A stretch of DNA of 20,996 bases from a virus. The DNA lies in the IMG/VR virus record IMGVR_UViG_3300025099_000176, positions 1 to 20,996 of that record. The stretch is one strand, 5' to 3'. The position numbers and the translations under genes are program-made. Shown here in pieces: positions 5,427 to 12,064 of the stretch. Below the pieces are notes generated by a model that had not been told where the DNA came from, ran no database searches, and was given only the letters and a program-made list of their open reading frames with translations. Position 1 is the first letter of the stretch, and the number at the start of each line of letters is the position of its first letter.

Positions 5427-5587
5427 CTGAAAAACTAGGAGCAATCGTACTGTTAATCGTATCTGTGGTGGCAGTAGTCGTATTAGGTAATGACATTATG
5501 TATAGTGCAGGACTACTAATGTTAGCTATCTTTACTATGGGTGTATTAGGTTTATGTGGTGCAATTTATGCCATCATGCGACTATAA
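5423..5587 (+). CDS. Small protein with two transmembrane helices, 54 aa
   Basis: It starts at ATG 5423 overlapping the previous stop (ATGA). After MTEKL there are two hydrophobic helices, about residues 6-23 (GAIVLLIVSVVAVVVLG) and 29-51 (AGLLMLAIFTMGVLGL and onward), joined by a short NDIMYS turn, with a final Arg. It should sit in the inner membrane as a hairpin. Size and topology would suit a class II holin or an exclusion peptide, but the cell wall hydrolase is 3.5 kb away, so neither is established. Confidence 0.7.
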   Translation: MTEKLGAIVLLIVSVVAVVVLGNDIMYSAGLLMLAIFTMGVLGLCGAIYAIMRL

Positions 5588-5595
5588 TACCTCAT

Positions 5596-5624
5596 TTGAC
5601 AAAGTATAAATCATGTGGTATGGT
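5596..5624 (+). promoter_or_regulatory. Rightward sigma70 promoter P2
   Basis: TTGACA (5596-5601), 17-base spacer, TATGGT (5619-5624) with TG before the -10. Followed by TATACATAAT and AACAACT, as at P1, which suggests the two promoters arose by duplication or share a regulator. It drives the gene at 5663 onward. Confidence 0.8.
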
Positions 5625-5662
5625 CTATACATAATAACAACTAAACAATAGGAGAATCTAAA

Positions 5663-5986
5663 TTGCTTATTATAAATTTTGAAGACGTTAAAAAAGGTAC
5701 TACAATTAAAGGTGGTATCACACCAATTAAGATAGCCTTGACTTTATTAAAGTTAAGATATATTGATGGTCATAAGCCTGTTATCTTTAGGAATAAATCT
5801 ATAGTCGAAAAGGGTTGGTTTGTTCGCAAGGGTGAGGGTGGCAAATCAGGTGAAGCCTTGATTAGATTTAATTGGGGTAATAAGTATTCATCTTTCCATG
5901 CCTATAATAGGAATGGTAAGCCTAGAGTAGCACAAAATTGGTACGTTGCTATCAAGTCTGCTCTAATACAAAAGAAAGTAGCTTAA
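5663..5986 (+). CDS. Hypothetical basic protein, 107 aa
   Basis: It starts with TTG at 5663, eight bases after AGGAG; there is no nearby ATG. The protein mixes basic and aromatic residues (KPVIFRNKSIVEKGWFVRKGEGGK, then RFNWGNKYSSFHAYNRNGK), consistent with a small beta-rich nucleic-acid-binding fold, but I recognise no family. The TAA stop lies inside palindrome site 7 (GTA GCT TAA). First gene after promoter P2. Confidence 0.75.
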   Translation: MLIINFEDVKKGTTIKGGITPIKIALTLLKLRYIDGHKPVIFRNKSIVEKGWFVRKGEGGKSGEALIRFNWGNKYSSFHAYNRNGKPRVAQNWYVAIKSALIQKKVA

Positions 5987-5997
5987 CAACTTGTGAA
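5983..5997. promoter_or_regulatory. Dispersed palindrome, site 7
   Basis: TTAACAA-C-TTGTGAA, flanked on both sides by symmetric AGC/GCT. It overlaps the stop of the gene at 5663 and lies 13 bases before a strong AGGAGG. Confidence 0.7.
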
Positions 5998-6078
5998 GCT
6001 ATACAACTAGAGGAGGAGCTAGGCATCTCATACGTTAAACTGCCTACTTACTTTAACTCTAACGACATGGAGATTTAT

Positions 6079-6678
6079 ATGTCAGTACAAAACATACTAG
6101 CCATCTACAATGTGGCAACAACTGATGAGATCAAAGATGGTGTTACATGGTATCGCAGAGCCTATCTCGATTGCAGAAAGATTGCCATCAAACACAAAGT
6201 ACCTATACATATTGTCGTAGGTGTTGTGTCAGCACTATCGCCTAACAACAAGTGGGAACGTAACGTAGTCAATGCAGATGAATTGATTGGTGCATACATA
6301 AATGGAGATGGTATTGATAGCATCAAGGTATCAACGTATCACAAGATGAAGGAGAAAGCATGGCATATACTAGGGCAGATGCCTAGAAAAGATGACGTTG
6401 CTTTTATTCTCAATGGTCAAAAGATTACCTCGTTCTATCAAAATATTATGGGATATGATACGTGTACTGTTGATGGTCATGCTAGGAATATATACTATGC
6501 AGAACGTGAAGGCTTGACTACACCTAAAGTAAACATAGGCAAGAAAGAATATATTATGTTACAACAAGCCTATGTTGATGCAGGTAAGCAAGTCATAGTG
6601 AATGGACAACCCCTAAAAGCCTATGAGATGCAAGCTATAACATGGGTAGCATGGAGACGTATACATGGAATTAAGTAA
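6079..6678 (+). CDS. DUF7178-like / HhH-GPD-like protein
   Basis: About 199 residues from ATG 6079 (GGAG six bases upstream). Recognisable blocks are WYRRAYLDCRKIAIKH, VVSALSPNNKWERNV, KVSTYHKMKEKAWHIL, ILNGQKITSFYQNIMG and TVDGHARNIY. The pair GxKIxSFYxN and VDGHA recalls the lysine/alanine helix and the catalytic-Asp segment (VDTHV) of HhH-GPD DNA glycosylases. I recall a marine phage family labelled DUF7178 with this pattern. A base-excision or DNA-binding role is therefore plausible but unproven. The reading frame is open upstream through a strong AGGAGG (6011-6016), so the true N-terminus could be nearer 6025, where the aligned codon is ATC. Confidence 0.75.
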   Translation: MSVQNILAIYNVATTDEIKDGVTWYRRAYLDCRKIAIKHKVPIHIVVGVVSALSPNNKWERNVVNADELIGAYINGDGIDSIKVSTYHKMKEKAWHILGQMPRKDDVAFILNGQKITSFYQNIMGYDTCTVDGHARNIYYAEREGLTTPKVNIGKKEYIMLQQAYVDAGKQVIVNGQPLKAYEMQAITWVAWRRIHGIK

Positions 6679-6964
6679 CGTATCCTTAAATAGATTAGTA
6701 CCTATCTATCTTATGAGTTCTTTCTTATACTATGAGTGTGATAAGAATGTATTAGAAGATGAGCAGTTTGACTATCTATGTAAAAAACTATATGATAATT
6801 GGGATAAGGTAGAGCATATGCACAAACACTTAATAGACAAGGATAACTTGTTAGCAGGTAGTGGATATGGTATAGAATATACTAGCATGATTAGAGGTGG
6901 AGCAATCAGTTGGTATGAGCAAGAAACAGCTTCACAACTTGTTAAACCAAATCAGGGAGATTAA
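6665..6964 (+). CDS. Hypothetical protein with LigA N-domain-like motif, 99 aa
   Basis: ATG 6665 overlaps the previous gene by 14 bases and has GGAG eight bases upstream. The segment SSFLYYECDKNVLEDEQFDYL resembles the YYxxDxPxxSDxEYDxL motif of the adenylation-associated Ia domain of NAD-dependent DNA ligases, and many phages carry short proteins of this kind without the catalytic domain. It continues with HMHKHLIDKDNLLAGSGYG. Probably an orphan domain, not a ligase. Palindrome site 8 is embedded in the 3' end and encodes ASQLVKP. Confidence 0.7.
   Translation: MELSNVSLNRLVPIYLMSSFLYYECDKNVLEDEQFDYLCKKLYDNWDKVEHMHKHLIDKDNLLAGSGYGIEYTSMIRGGAISWYEQETASQLVKPNQGD
6931..6945. promoter_or_regulatory. 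Dispersed palindrome, site 8
   Basis: TTCACAA-C-TTGTTAA with AGC on the left, inside the end of the gene at 6665 and 21 bases before the ATG at 6967, just ahead of its GGGAG. Confidence 0.7.
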
Positions 6965-6966
6965 AT

Positions 6967-7170
6967 ATGATACAAGTAACTAGACAGTCAGCAATCACTA
7001 GGAAGATAAACACAATGGAGTTACCTATAACTCAAGAACATCTAGACATGTATGAAACTGTAGGGGATATACTTATACAAGATGCTTTCCCTAATCTAAA
7101 TGCAGAACAACGAGAGTTCCTACTAAGTGGTATTACACCACAAGAATGGAATGATACTTTTGGAGAATAA
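6967..7170 (+). CDS. Conserved small phage protein, 67 aa
   Basis: ATG 6967 with GGGAG upstream. The C-terminal half matches a pattern I know from small proteins of many podoviruses and microviruses: an N-terminal beta strand of the type MIxVTRxS, then ITQEHLDMYE, ILIQDAFPNLNAEQREFLLSGITPQEW. These are annotated only as hypothetical. Role unknown. The next start follows after two bases. Confidence 0.75.
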   Translation: MIQVTRQSAITRKINTMELPITQEHLDMYETVGDILIQDAFPNLNAEQREFLLSGITPQEWNDTFGE

Positions 7171-7172
7171 GA

Positions 7173-7388
7173 ATGATACATTGGAAAACTAAAGAAGAGA
7201 TGGGCGAAGGCTATCAACTTAATCAAGATGAACACAAGGATAATGAATACAATTATTTAGTTGTCATTGATGAGCATGAAACTAATACCATGAGAACAAA
7301 ATATCTCATTAGAGATGTGTGGGATATGGATAAACTAGTAGACTTAAAAAATCACTTAGATGATATAATATTAGAGAGGAAAGACTAA
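7173..7388 (+). CDS. Hypothetical acidic protein, 71 aa
   Basis: GGAG before ATG 7173. The protein is acidic and hydrophilic, with a possible beta strand (NEYNYLVVIDEHE) and a C-terminal helix (DMDKLVDLKNHLDDIILERK). Its TAA shares an A with the ATG of the next small gene. No family recognised. Confidence 0.65.
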   Translation: MIHWKTKEEMGEGYQLNQDEHKDNEYNYLVVIDEHETNTMRTKYLIRDVWDMDKLVDLKNHLDDIILERKD

Positions 7389-7522
7389 TGCGAAACACAA
7401 ATAATTTTCAGAAGATTGCAGTAAAGAAGAAGCCTACCAAGACTTACAATAAAGATTGGAAGATTGCTCGGAAGCTGCAACGTAAAAGTAAACGAGTTAT
7501 GCAGGAGAAAGTATATGCTTAG
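7388..7522 (+). CDS. Short lysine/arginine-rich peptide, 44 aa
   Basis: A small gene starting at ATG 7388 (TAATG with the previous stop), with GAGAGGA upstream, ending at TAG 7522. It is strongly basic throughout (AVKKKPTKTYNKDWKIARK, then QRKSKRVMQ) with aromatic residues at intervals. It fits exactly between two neighbours with overlaps at both ends, which supports it being real. It may bind nucleic acid; function unknown. Confidence 0.6.
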   Translation: MRNTNNFQKIAVKKKPTKTYNKDWKIARKLQRKSKRVMQEKVYA

Positions 7523-7748
7523 TAAAATAGAAGTTTCAGTAGACCAACTAGAGATTATCGTAGATGCTCTAGAGACAGAGTATCAATCATGGGAACAAAA
7601 CTTAGGGGGTGATGATGAAGATTCATATGACCGACTACAGTATGAGATGAGTAAGGCTCTTATGATTAAGTTAGATAAACAATTAATACAACTAAGACTA
7701 CTAGAACAGAAGAAGGAGTATGACAATGATATGTGCAAGTTTGTTTAA
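7515..7748 (+). CDS. Hypothetical helical protein, 77 aa
   Basis: ATG 7515 with AGGAG seven bases upstream; it overlaps the previous stop by eight bases. Almost wholly helical and heptad-like (VDQLEIIVDALETEYQSW, then MIKLDKQLIQLRLLEQKKEY), so a short coiled coil or helical hairpin is likely. The 3' end overlaps the methyltransferase start. No family recognised. Confidence 0.7.
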   Translation: MLSKIEVSVDQLEIIVDALETEYQSWEQNLGGDDEDSYDRLQYEMSKALMIKLDKQLIQLRLLEQKKEYDNDMCKFV

Positions 7749-8748
7749 TGGGTGTGGTGTAGGTGCATTAGCTATGCTACGTGCCAACTTACCCATCACT
7801 AAGTTTTACTATTCAGAGATAGACAAGTATGCCAACATAGTTATGGAAGCTAACTTTCCTGATGCTATACCTATAGGAGATGTAACCAAGGTTGATGCTA
7901 GTAGTTTCAATGATGACATAGATATTTTAATGGGTGGCTCGCCTTGTCAGGGATTTTCTTTTGCAGGACATCAGCTTAACTTTGATGACCCACGTAGTAA
8001 GTTATTCTTTGAGTTCATACGTATCAGAGATGATGTCAAGCCTAAGTATATACTCTTGGAGAATGTACGTATGGCTAAGAAATCACAAGATATCATATCT
8101 GAGTACATGGGATTTGAACCACAAGCTAAGAACTCTAAGTGGCTTAGTGGTCAGAATAGGTACAGACTTTATTGGTGGGGTAAGCTACAAGCTGATGGCA
8201 CATACAAGCAGATGCCTATTGATGACATGATTGACAAGGGTATTACTATGCAAGACATACTAGAAGATGGCTATGCTACAGATGAAATGACTAGCCAAGA
8301 TGGTAAGTCTCATTGTCTTACTGCTAGGTATAATGGTGCAGTATGGTGGAATAGTATTGAACGTAAGCAACGTACTATGGTACTGAAAGATAACCCTACC
8401 ATGTCCAAAGATGGATTGATTAGGGTTGGTACTGCTGACCTCAAAGGGCATGACTCAATCAAGCGAGTGTATGCACAAGAAGGCAAAGCACCTACTCTTA
8501 CTACCATGCAAGGTGGACACAGAGAACCAAAGGTTGCAGTATCAAAAGATATGTGGCGAAAGCTGACACCCCTAGAGTGTGAACGATTGCAGACATTACC
8601 TGACAACTACACCAATCATGTATCCAATTCGCAGAGATACAAGATGATTGGTAATGGGTGGACAGTTGATGTGATTGCACATATACTCAAGGGTATACAG
8701 TTAGATGAATGGTTTGATATGTATAACAACACAGAGGAGAGAGTATAA
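7726..8748 (+). CDS. C5 cytosine DNA methyltransferase (Dcm-like), solitary
   Basis: Transfers a methyl group from S-adenosylmethionine to carbon 5 of cytosine in DNA. From ATG 7726 (340 aa) the motifs are in order: I SLFNGCGVGA (SAM binding, residues 5-14), IV GGSPCQGFSFAG with catalytic Cys74, VI ENV at 112-114, VIII QNRYR at 143-147, a variable target-recognition region, then APTLTTMQGGHR and motif X YKMIGNGWTVDVI. The start at 7726 is chosen because AAGGAG is seven bases upstream; the ATG at 7720 is too close. No restriction endonuclease is nearby, so it more likely protects phage DNA from host enzymes or marks it. Recognition site not predictable. Confidence 0.95.
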   Translation: MICASLFNGCGVGALAMLRANLPITKFYYSEIDKYANIVMEANFPDAIPIGDVTKVDASSFNDDIDILMGGSPCQGFSFAGHQLNFDDPRSKLFFEFIRIRDDVKPKYILLENVRMAKKSQDIISEYMGFEPQAKNSKWLSGQNRYRLYWWGKLQADGTYKQMPIDDMIDKGITMQDILEDGYATDEMTSQDGKSHCLTARYNGAVWWNSIERKQRTMVLKDNPTMSKDGLIRVGTADLKGHDSIKRVYAQEGKAPTLTTMQGGHREPKVAVSKDMWRKLTPLECERLQTLPDNYTNHVSNSQRYKMIGNGWTVDVIAHILKGIQLDEWFDMYNNTEERV

Positions 8749-8939
8749 TGAATGTAGATAATTACTATAAACAACTTGAAGGTTTTAGAATAAAGAGTTA
8801 CTTAGGAGAAAGTAAAGATGGCTTTCCACAGTTTCATCTAACCAAGCCTAGATACAAAGATGTCAAGGTTGAGGTAAGTGCAGATGGAGAAGGTAACTAT
8901 GGTGGTGTATTGTTCCTAAGTGAAATGGAGACTGCGTAA
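8748..8939 (+). CDS. Hypothetical protein, 63 aa
   Basis: It starts in a TAATG overlap with the methyltransferase, with GGAG upstream. Residues YKQLEGFRIKSYLG, FPQFHLTKP and VSADGEGNYGGVLFLSE follow a pattern seen in short phage proteins; the GGVLFLSE-type end is typical. Probably a single small beta-rich domain. Role unknown. Confidence 0.7.
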   Translation: MNVDNYYKQLEGFRIKSYLGESKDGFPQFHLTKPRYKDVKVEVSADGEGNYGGVLFLSEMETA

Positions 8940-9133
8940 TGGCTTTTGACCAAATGAATATTAAAGATATGTTGTGTGATATGTATGACATTCAACGTCA
9001 AGTTAAGCAAGCTAAGTTACTTGATAAGCCAAAAGATAATGATGGAACTATCTTTACAATTAAAGATTGTTTTGACAATGTTATTGGTCAATTAGAACAA
9101 GAACTTGAACGTAGAGGACAGGAGATAAACTAA
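8939..9133 (+). CDS. Hypothetical helical protein, 64 aa
   Basis: TAATG overlap at both ends and GGAG eight bases before the start. The protein is helical and charged (IKDMLCDMYDIQRQVKQAKLL, interrupted in the middle, then VIGQLEQELERRGQE), with possible coiled-coil character. No family recognised. Confidence 0.65.
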   Translation: MAFDQMNIKDMLCDMYDIQRQVKQAKLLDKPKDNDGTIFTIKDCFDNVIGQLEQELERRGQEIN

Positions 9134-9564
9134 TGTTATTGGAATCAATGATATGCCTAGCACTCAACGTGTACCATGAGGCTAAGAATCAAAGTTTCAT
9201 AGGGCAAGTGGCAGTCGCACAAGTTGTGATGAATAGGGTAAAGGATACACGATACCCTAACACAGTATGTGACGTAGTTAAGCAAGGTGCAACATATAAA
9301 TGGAAGCCTGACTTTCCTATCAAGAATAGGTGTCAGTTCAGTTGGTACTGTGATGGCAAGAGTGACAAGCCTAAAGAACATCAGGCATGGAGAACTGCTA
9401 TGCACATTGCTAATGGTGTATACAATGGACACTTAGATGACTTTGTTGAGGGTGCTACACACTACCATGCACACTATGTCAATCCTAGTTGGGCAGATAC
9501 TAAGACGTATGTAACACGAATAGATGACCACATATTTTATAGATGGGAGATTAAAGATGAATAG
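9133..9564 (+). CDS. SleB/CwlJ-family cell wall hydrolase (probable endolysin)
   Basis: A 143-residue Hydrolase_2 (SleB) domain protein. It contains NVYHEA with the catalytic Glu (residue 16), the helix VAQVVMNRV, the loop TVCDVVKQ, CQFSWYCDG, and the C-terminal GATHYHAHYVNPSWA, all characteristic of this family, which cleaves peptidoglycan glycan strands. The protein is domain-only, with no signal peptide, so it would need a holin to reach the wall. It likely lyses the host at the end of infection. Start ATG 9133 with AGGAG. It overlaps the next gene by eight bases. Confidence 0.9.
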   Translation: MLLESMICLALNVYHEAKNQSFIGQVAVAQVVMNRVKDTRYPNTVCDVVKQGATYKWKPDFPIKNRCQFSWYCDGKSDKPKEHQAWRTAMHIANGVYNGHLDDFVEGATHYHAHYVNPSWADTKTYVTRIDDHIFYRWEIKDE

Positions 9565-10156
9565 ATTTATTATAGAAAAAACACCAAAGGAGATATCTAA
9601 GTCTCTATGTGACCAACATGTAGTTAAGATGCCACTAGAAGAAGCACAGATGTTATGTACAACGCTATGGCATTATGTACCTGACTATGCAGAGGAGTAT
9701 GACTTGTACAAACCTGTTCATCAGAAGCACCCATGCACATTGTGGGCAATGGAATGTCGCAAGAATTATGAGTGGGCATTTGGATTGTATCACTTCATGC
9801 TTGAGGAGTACACGAACAGATACAAGAAGGTGCATGGTGCGAGTAAACATTATGATGCTTTGAAGTTGGGTGCTAAGTTTGTGCCTGACACTACTAACTT
9901 TATCACACCACATCCACAATGTTTTAGTGGGCATGATGACTTGAAGACAGATGAGAACTTTCCTATCCAAGCATACAGAAGTTTTTATATTGTTGACAAG
10001 ATGAAGTTTGCGAGGTACAAGTATACAGAGATACCTGAGTGGTTTGAAGAAGAAGATGAACACATAGCTTGTTATAGTTATCCTAACTGTGATGAAGCAC
10101 CACTTGGATGTATCGTATCACAAGGCTCACAAGCAGAGTCATATGGACACAGATAA
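9557..10156 (+). CDS. Conserved phage protein with CDQHVVKM signature, 199 aa
   Basis: ATG 9557 with GGGAG seven bases upstream; an earlier in-frame start has none. The protein contains CDQHVVKMPLEEAQMLCTTLW, then HPCTLWAMECRKNYEW, YTNRYKKVHG, FPIQAYRSFYIVDKMKFARYK and IPEWF. I recognise this arrangement from marine phage and cyanophage proteins, some of which are annotated as pyrimidine-dimer DNA glycosylase-like. The evidence for that activity is thin. Conserved His, Lys, Glu and Cys suggest an enzyme, perhaps acting on DNA. The last 30 residues (YPNCDEAPLGCIVSQG) are Cys-containing and may be a tail. Confidence 0.7.
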   Translation: MNRFIIEKTPKEISKSLCDQHVVKMPLEEAQMLCTTLWHYVPDYAEEYDLYKPVHQKHPCTLWAMECRKNYEWAFGLYHFMLEEYTNRYKKVHGASKHYDALKLGAKFVPDTTNFITPHPQCFSGHDDLKTDENFPIQAYRSFYIVDKMKFARYKYTEIPEWFEEEDEHIACYSYPNCDEAPLGCIVSQGSQAESYGHR

Positions 10157-10171
10157 AGGAGAGATTTAAAA

Positions 10172-10876
10172 ATGAAAATACATAGAGTAGTACAGATGTT
10201 AGGTGCAACAACAAGCACAGGTAAATTAGCAAGTGATATGTATGACTTAAACTATAAGACATATTATTCAGAAGCAGAGGGTAGAGATATACCTATATCA
10301 CACATGGACTTTCAACATATGGTCAGAGCATTTGTGAAACAGAATGACGAAGACGTTAGGACTGATACACAAGAAGGTAAGATAAAAGAACAAGCAAAGT
10401 TCTATGATGATGTTGTTGAAAAGAACGACAAAATATATAGGAAAAAGATAAAGGAACTTGAGTTAGAAAACCAACGTCTTGTCCAACAACTTGAGCATGA
10501 TGAAACTGTAGTACCTAGAGAAGCCTATCAAGTAATGTGGGATAACTGTAAAAAGTTAACTACACAGGTAGAAAACTTACAAGAAAGATGTAACACTAAA
10601 GATAATATCATGGAAAGTTTACGTGATAAATTATATGATGCATCATCTTTACAAGGGTGTTACTATACCTTTAGTGAAGTACCACAAGATGCAGAAGGTA
10701 ATGCCTTTATCAAGAACTGTAGAAAGTATTTGAATAGAGATTCATATAAGATAAGAGTTAAAGGACAACACCTTAAACCTGAGTTATATGGAAAGGGTAG
10801 AGCATATCATGGTGCAAACATGGAAGATTCTACACACATGAGAGTTTATATTGACACAAAGAGAGGAGATGAGTAA
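10172..10876 (+). CDS. Hypothetical coiled-coil protein, 234 aa
   Basis: Good Shine-Dalgarno (GGAGAG) before ATG 10172. An N-terminal domain (about 1-60) is followed by a long charged coiled coil, about residues 70-160 (KIYRKKIKELELENQRLVQQL and on), and a C-terminal region of about 70 residues with a possible globular fold (CYYTFSEVPQDAEGNAF, then YKIRVKGQHLKPELYGKGR). No known domain recognised. The stop overlaps the next start (TAATG). It may be a scaffold or adaptor. Confidence 0.75.
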   Translation: MKIHRVVQMLGATTSTGKLASDMYDLNYKTYYSEAEGRDIPISHMDFQHMVRAFVKQNDEDVRTDTQEGKIKEQAKFYDDVVEKNDKIYRKKIKELELENQRLVQQLEHDETVVPREAYQVMWDNCKKLTTQVENLQERCNTKDNIMESLRDKLYDASSLQGCYYTFSEVPQDAEGNAFIKNCRKYLNRDSYKIRVKGQHLKPELYGKGRAYHGANMEDSTHMRVYIDTKRGDE

Positions 10877-11127
10877 TGGCTAAAAAAACAAAAGAAATAA
10901 ATAAAATACTCAATTTAACTAAACATCAAGCAAAACAGATACTAGATATGCTTGAGGATTTACGTAGTATCAATGCAAACACAGATGAAAAAGTTCCACT
11001 AGATTACGAACAGATATGCAAGCTAGATGGAATGGAGTTTCAACTTGCTAACATAGTAGGTGCTAAAGTTGAGTGCGAACATGGACATTATACAAGATGG
11101 AGTGGGTCTTATGAATATAAGACTTGA
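10876..11127 (+). CDS. Hypothetical protein, 83 aa
   Basis: ATG 10876 overlaps the previous TAA; GAGAGGAGATG upstream supplies the ribosome site. A helical N-terminal half (LNLTKHQAKQILDMLEDLRSI) and a small C-terminal region with CEHGH. No family recognised. It is the last gene before a short non-coding gap that carries a promoter-like element and palindrome site 9. Confidence 0.7.
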   Translation: MAKKTKEINKILNLTKHQAKQILDMLEDLRSINANTDEKVPLDYEQICKLDGMEFQLANIVGAKVECEHGHYTRWSGSYEYKT

Positions 11128-11152
11128 CTTCTGTCTCAATATCTTATACAAC
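11124..11152 (+). promoter_or_regulatory. Candidate promoter before the DUF932 gene
   Basis: TTGACT (11124-11129), 17-base spacer, TACAAC (11147-11152); TATACA two bases earlier is an alternative -10. Weaker than P1 and P2 and without the TG extension. It starts just at the end of the preceding gene and would give a leader containing palindrome site 9. Confidence 0.4.
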
Positions 11153-11168
11153 ACAATTATAAATCAGT

Positions 11169-11183
11169 TTAACAAGTTGTTAA
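11169..11183. promoter_or_regulatory. Dispersed palindrome, site 9
   Basis: TTAACAA-G-TTGTTAA with GCT on the right, 28 bases before ATG 11212 and just ahead of its GGGAG. It is the last copy seen in the window. Confidence 0.75.
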
Positions 11184-11211
11184 GCTACAACAATAGAAAG
11201 GGAGAATAACT

Positions 11212-12063
11212 ATGCCATTAGATATAGTACAAGACAAATTAATTAAATTAGATGATAACTTAAACTTCAAGGTAGCTTACGAGCCTACTAAGATGAGAGA
11301 CCACAAGTATGTAGTCAGAGAAGATACAGGCGAGTACATGGGTATCGTTGGTAGTGGGTTCAAGTGTGCATCACACCCTGCATTTTTTAATGCTATGGAA
11401 CAGGTTATACAAGACAATCGTGACTTCAAAGATTTATATGGTGCAGAGGTTAAACTAAGAAGTGCTAGAAATAATGCATGGTCACAGGTAGATATTACAT
11501 TACCTAACGTGTCACATACTATAACGACACCTAAACATCAGACAGTTATTAATGAGAGAATCATAGGCTTACATGCCATAGATGGTTCATGCTCTAACCA
11601 AGCACATGTTGGTGCTATAGATACATACTGTTCTAATGGTCAGATTACAGGTGATTTTAAATCTGTGATGATGAAGAACACTAAAGGTTTCAACATAGAT
11701 AACTTTATATGGGAACTTAAAAACTCTAAGAATACCTTTGATGCTAGACAAAGATATCTACAGTCTATGGCTGATACACCACTCAATGTAGATGGTAAGA
11801 CTTTACTTGAGAAGATAATCAAGTCAGAGAAGTTAGCTAAGAAGATGTACGAGTTAGCTTGTGTAGAAATATCTAAGAGAGGTAAGAATGTGTTTGCATT
11901 ATACTCTGCCTTCACAAACTATGCATCTTATGCTGATGAGAGAAATGGTTTTGCCTTACGAAACACAGGTAAGGATACTGTTGCACAATCTATGTGGGCA
12001 AGAGAGCAGAAGGTATCACAATGGGTATCATCACCTGAGTTCAAGTCGTTGATGGCAGCCTAA
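11212..12063 (+). CDS. DUF932 (phage/plasmid-like) protein
   Basis: A 283-residue protein with the DUF932 pattern: VVREDTGEYMGIVGSGFK near residue 35, followed by HPAFFNAMEQ, a central beta-rich part with GLHAIDGSCSNQAH, and the C-terminal NYASYADERNGFALRNTGKDTVAQSMWAREQ. The family is widespread in phages and plasmids and has no firmly established function; it is often found near recombination or replication genes, as here. Start ATG 11212 with GGGAG. It is followed after one base by the integrase, so the two are likely co-transcribed. Confidence 0.85.
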   Translation: MPLDIVQDKLIKLDDNLNFKVAYEPTKMRDHKYVVREDTGEYMGIVGSGFKCASHPAFFNAMEQVIQDNRDFKDLYGAEVKLRSARNNAWSQVDITLPNVSHTITTPKHQTVINERIIGLHAIDGSCSNQAHVGAIDTYCSNGQITGDFKSVMMKNTKGFNIDNFIWELKNSKNTFDARQRYLQSMADTPLNVDGKTLLEKIIKSEKLAKKMYELACVEISKRGKNVFALYSAFTNYASYADERNGFALRNTGKDTVAQSMWAREQKVSQWVSSPEFKSLMAA

Positions 12064-12064
12064 G

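Noticed and set aside
5423-5587. Calling the two-helix membrane protein a holin
   Set aside because: Topology fits, but it is 3.5 kb from the cell wall hydrolase and there is no further support, so it is listed as unknown.
9217-9230. A tenth palindrome-like sequence, GCACAAGTTGTG
   Set aside because: It has only the central core, lacks the TTA/TTC and TAA/GAA arms, and encodes the conserved AQVVMNRV helix of the SleB domain, which explains it.
9665-10063. 132-codon minus-strand frame
   Set aside because: Lies entirely inside the conserved protein at 9557-10156, is Cys/Val-rich without domain features and has no operon context.
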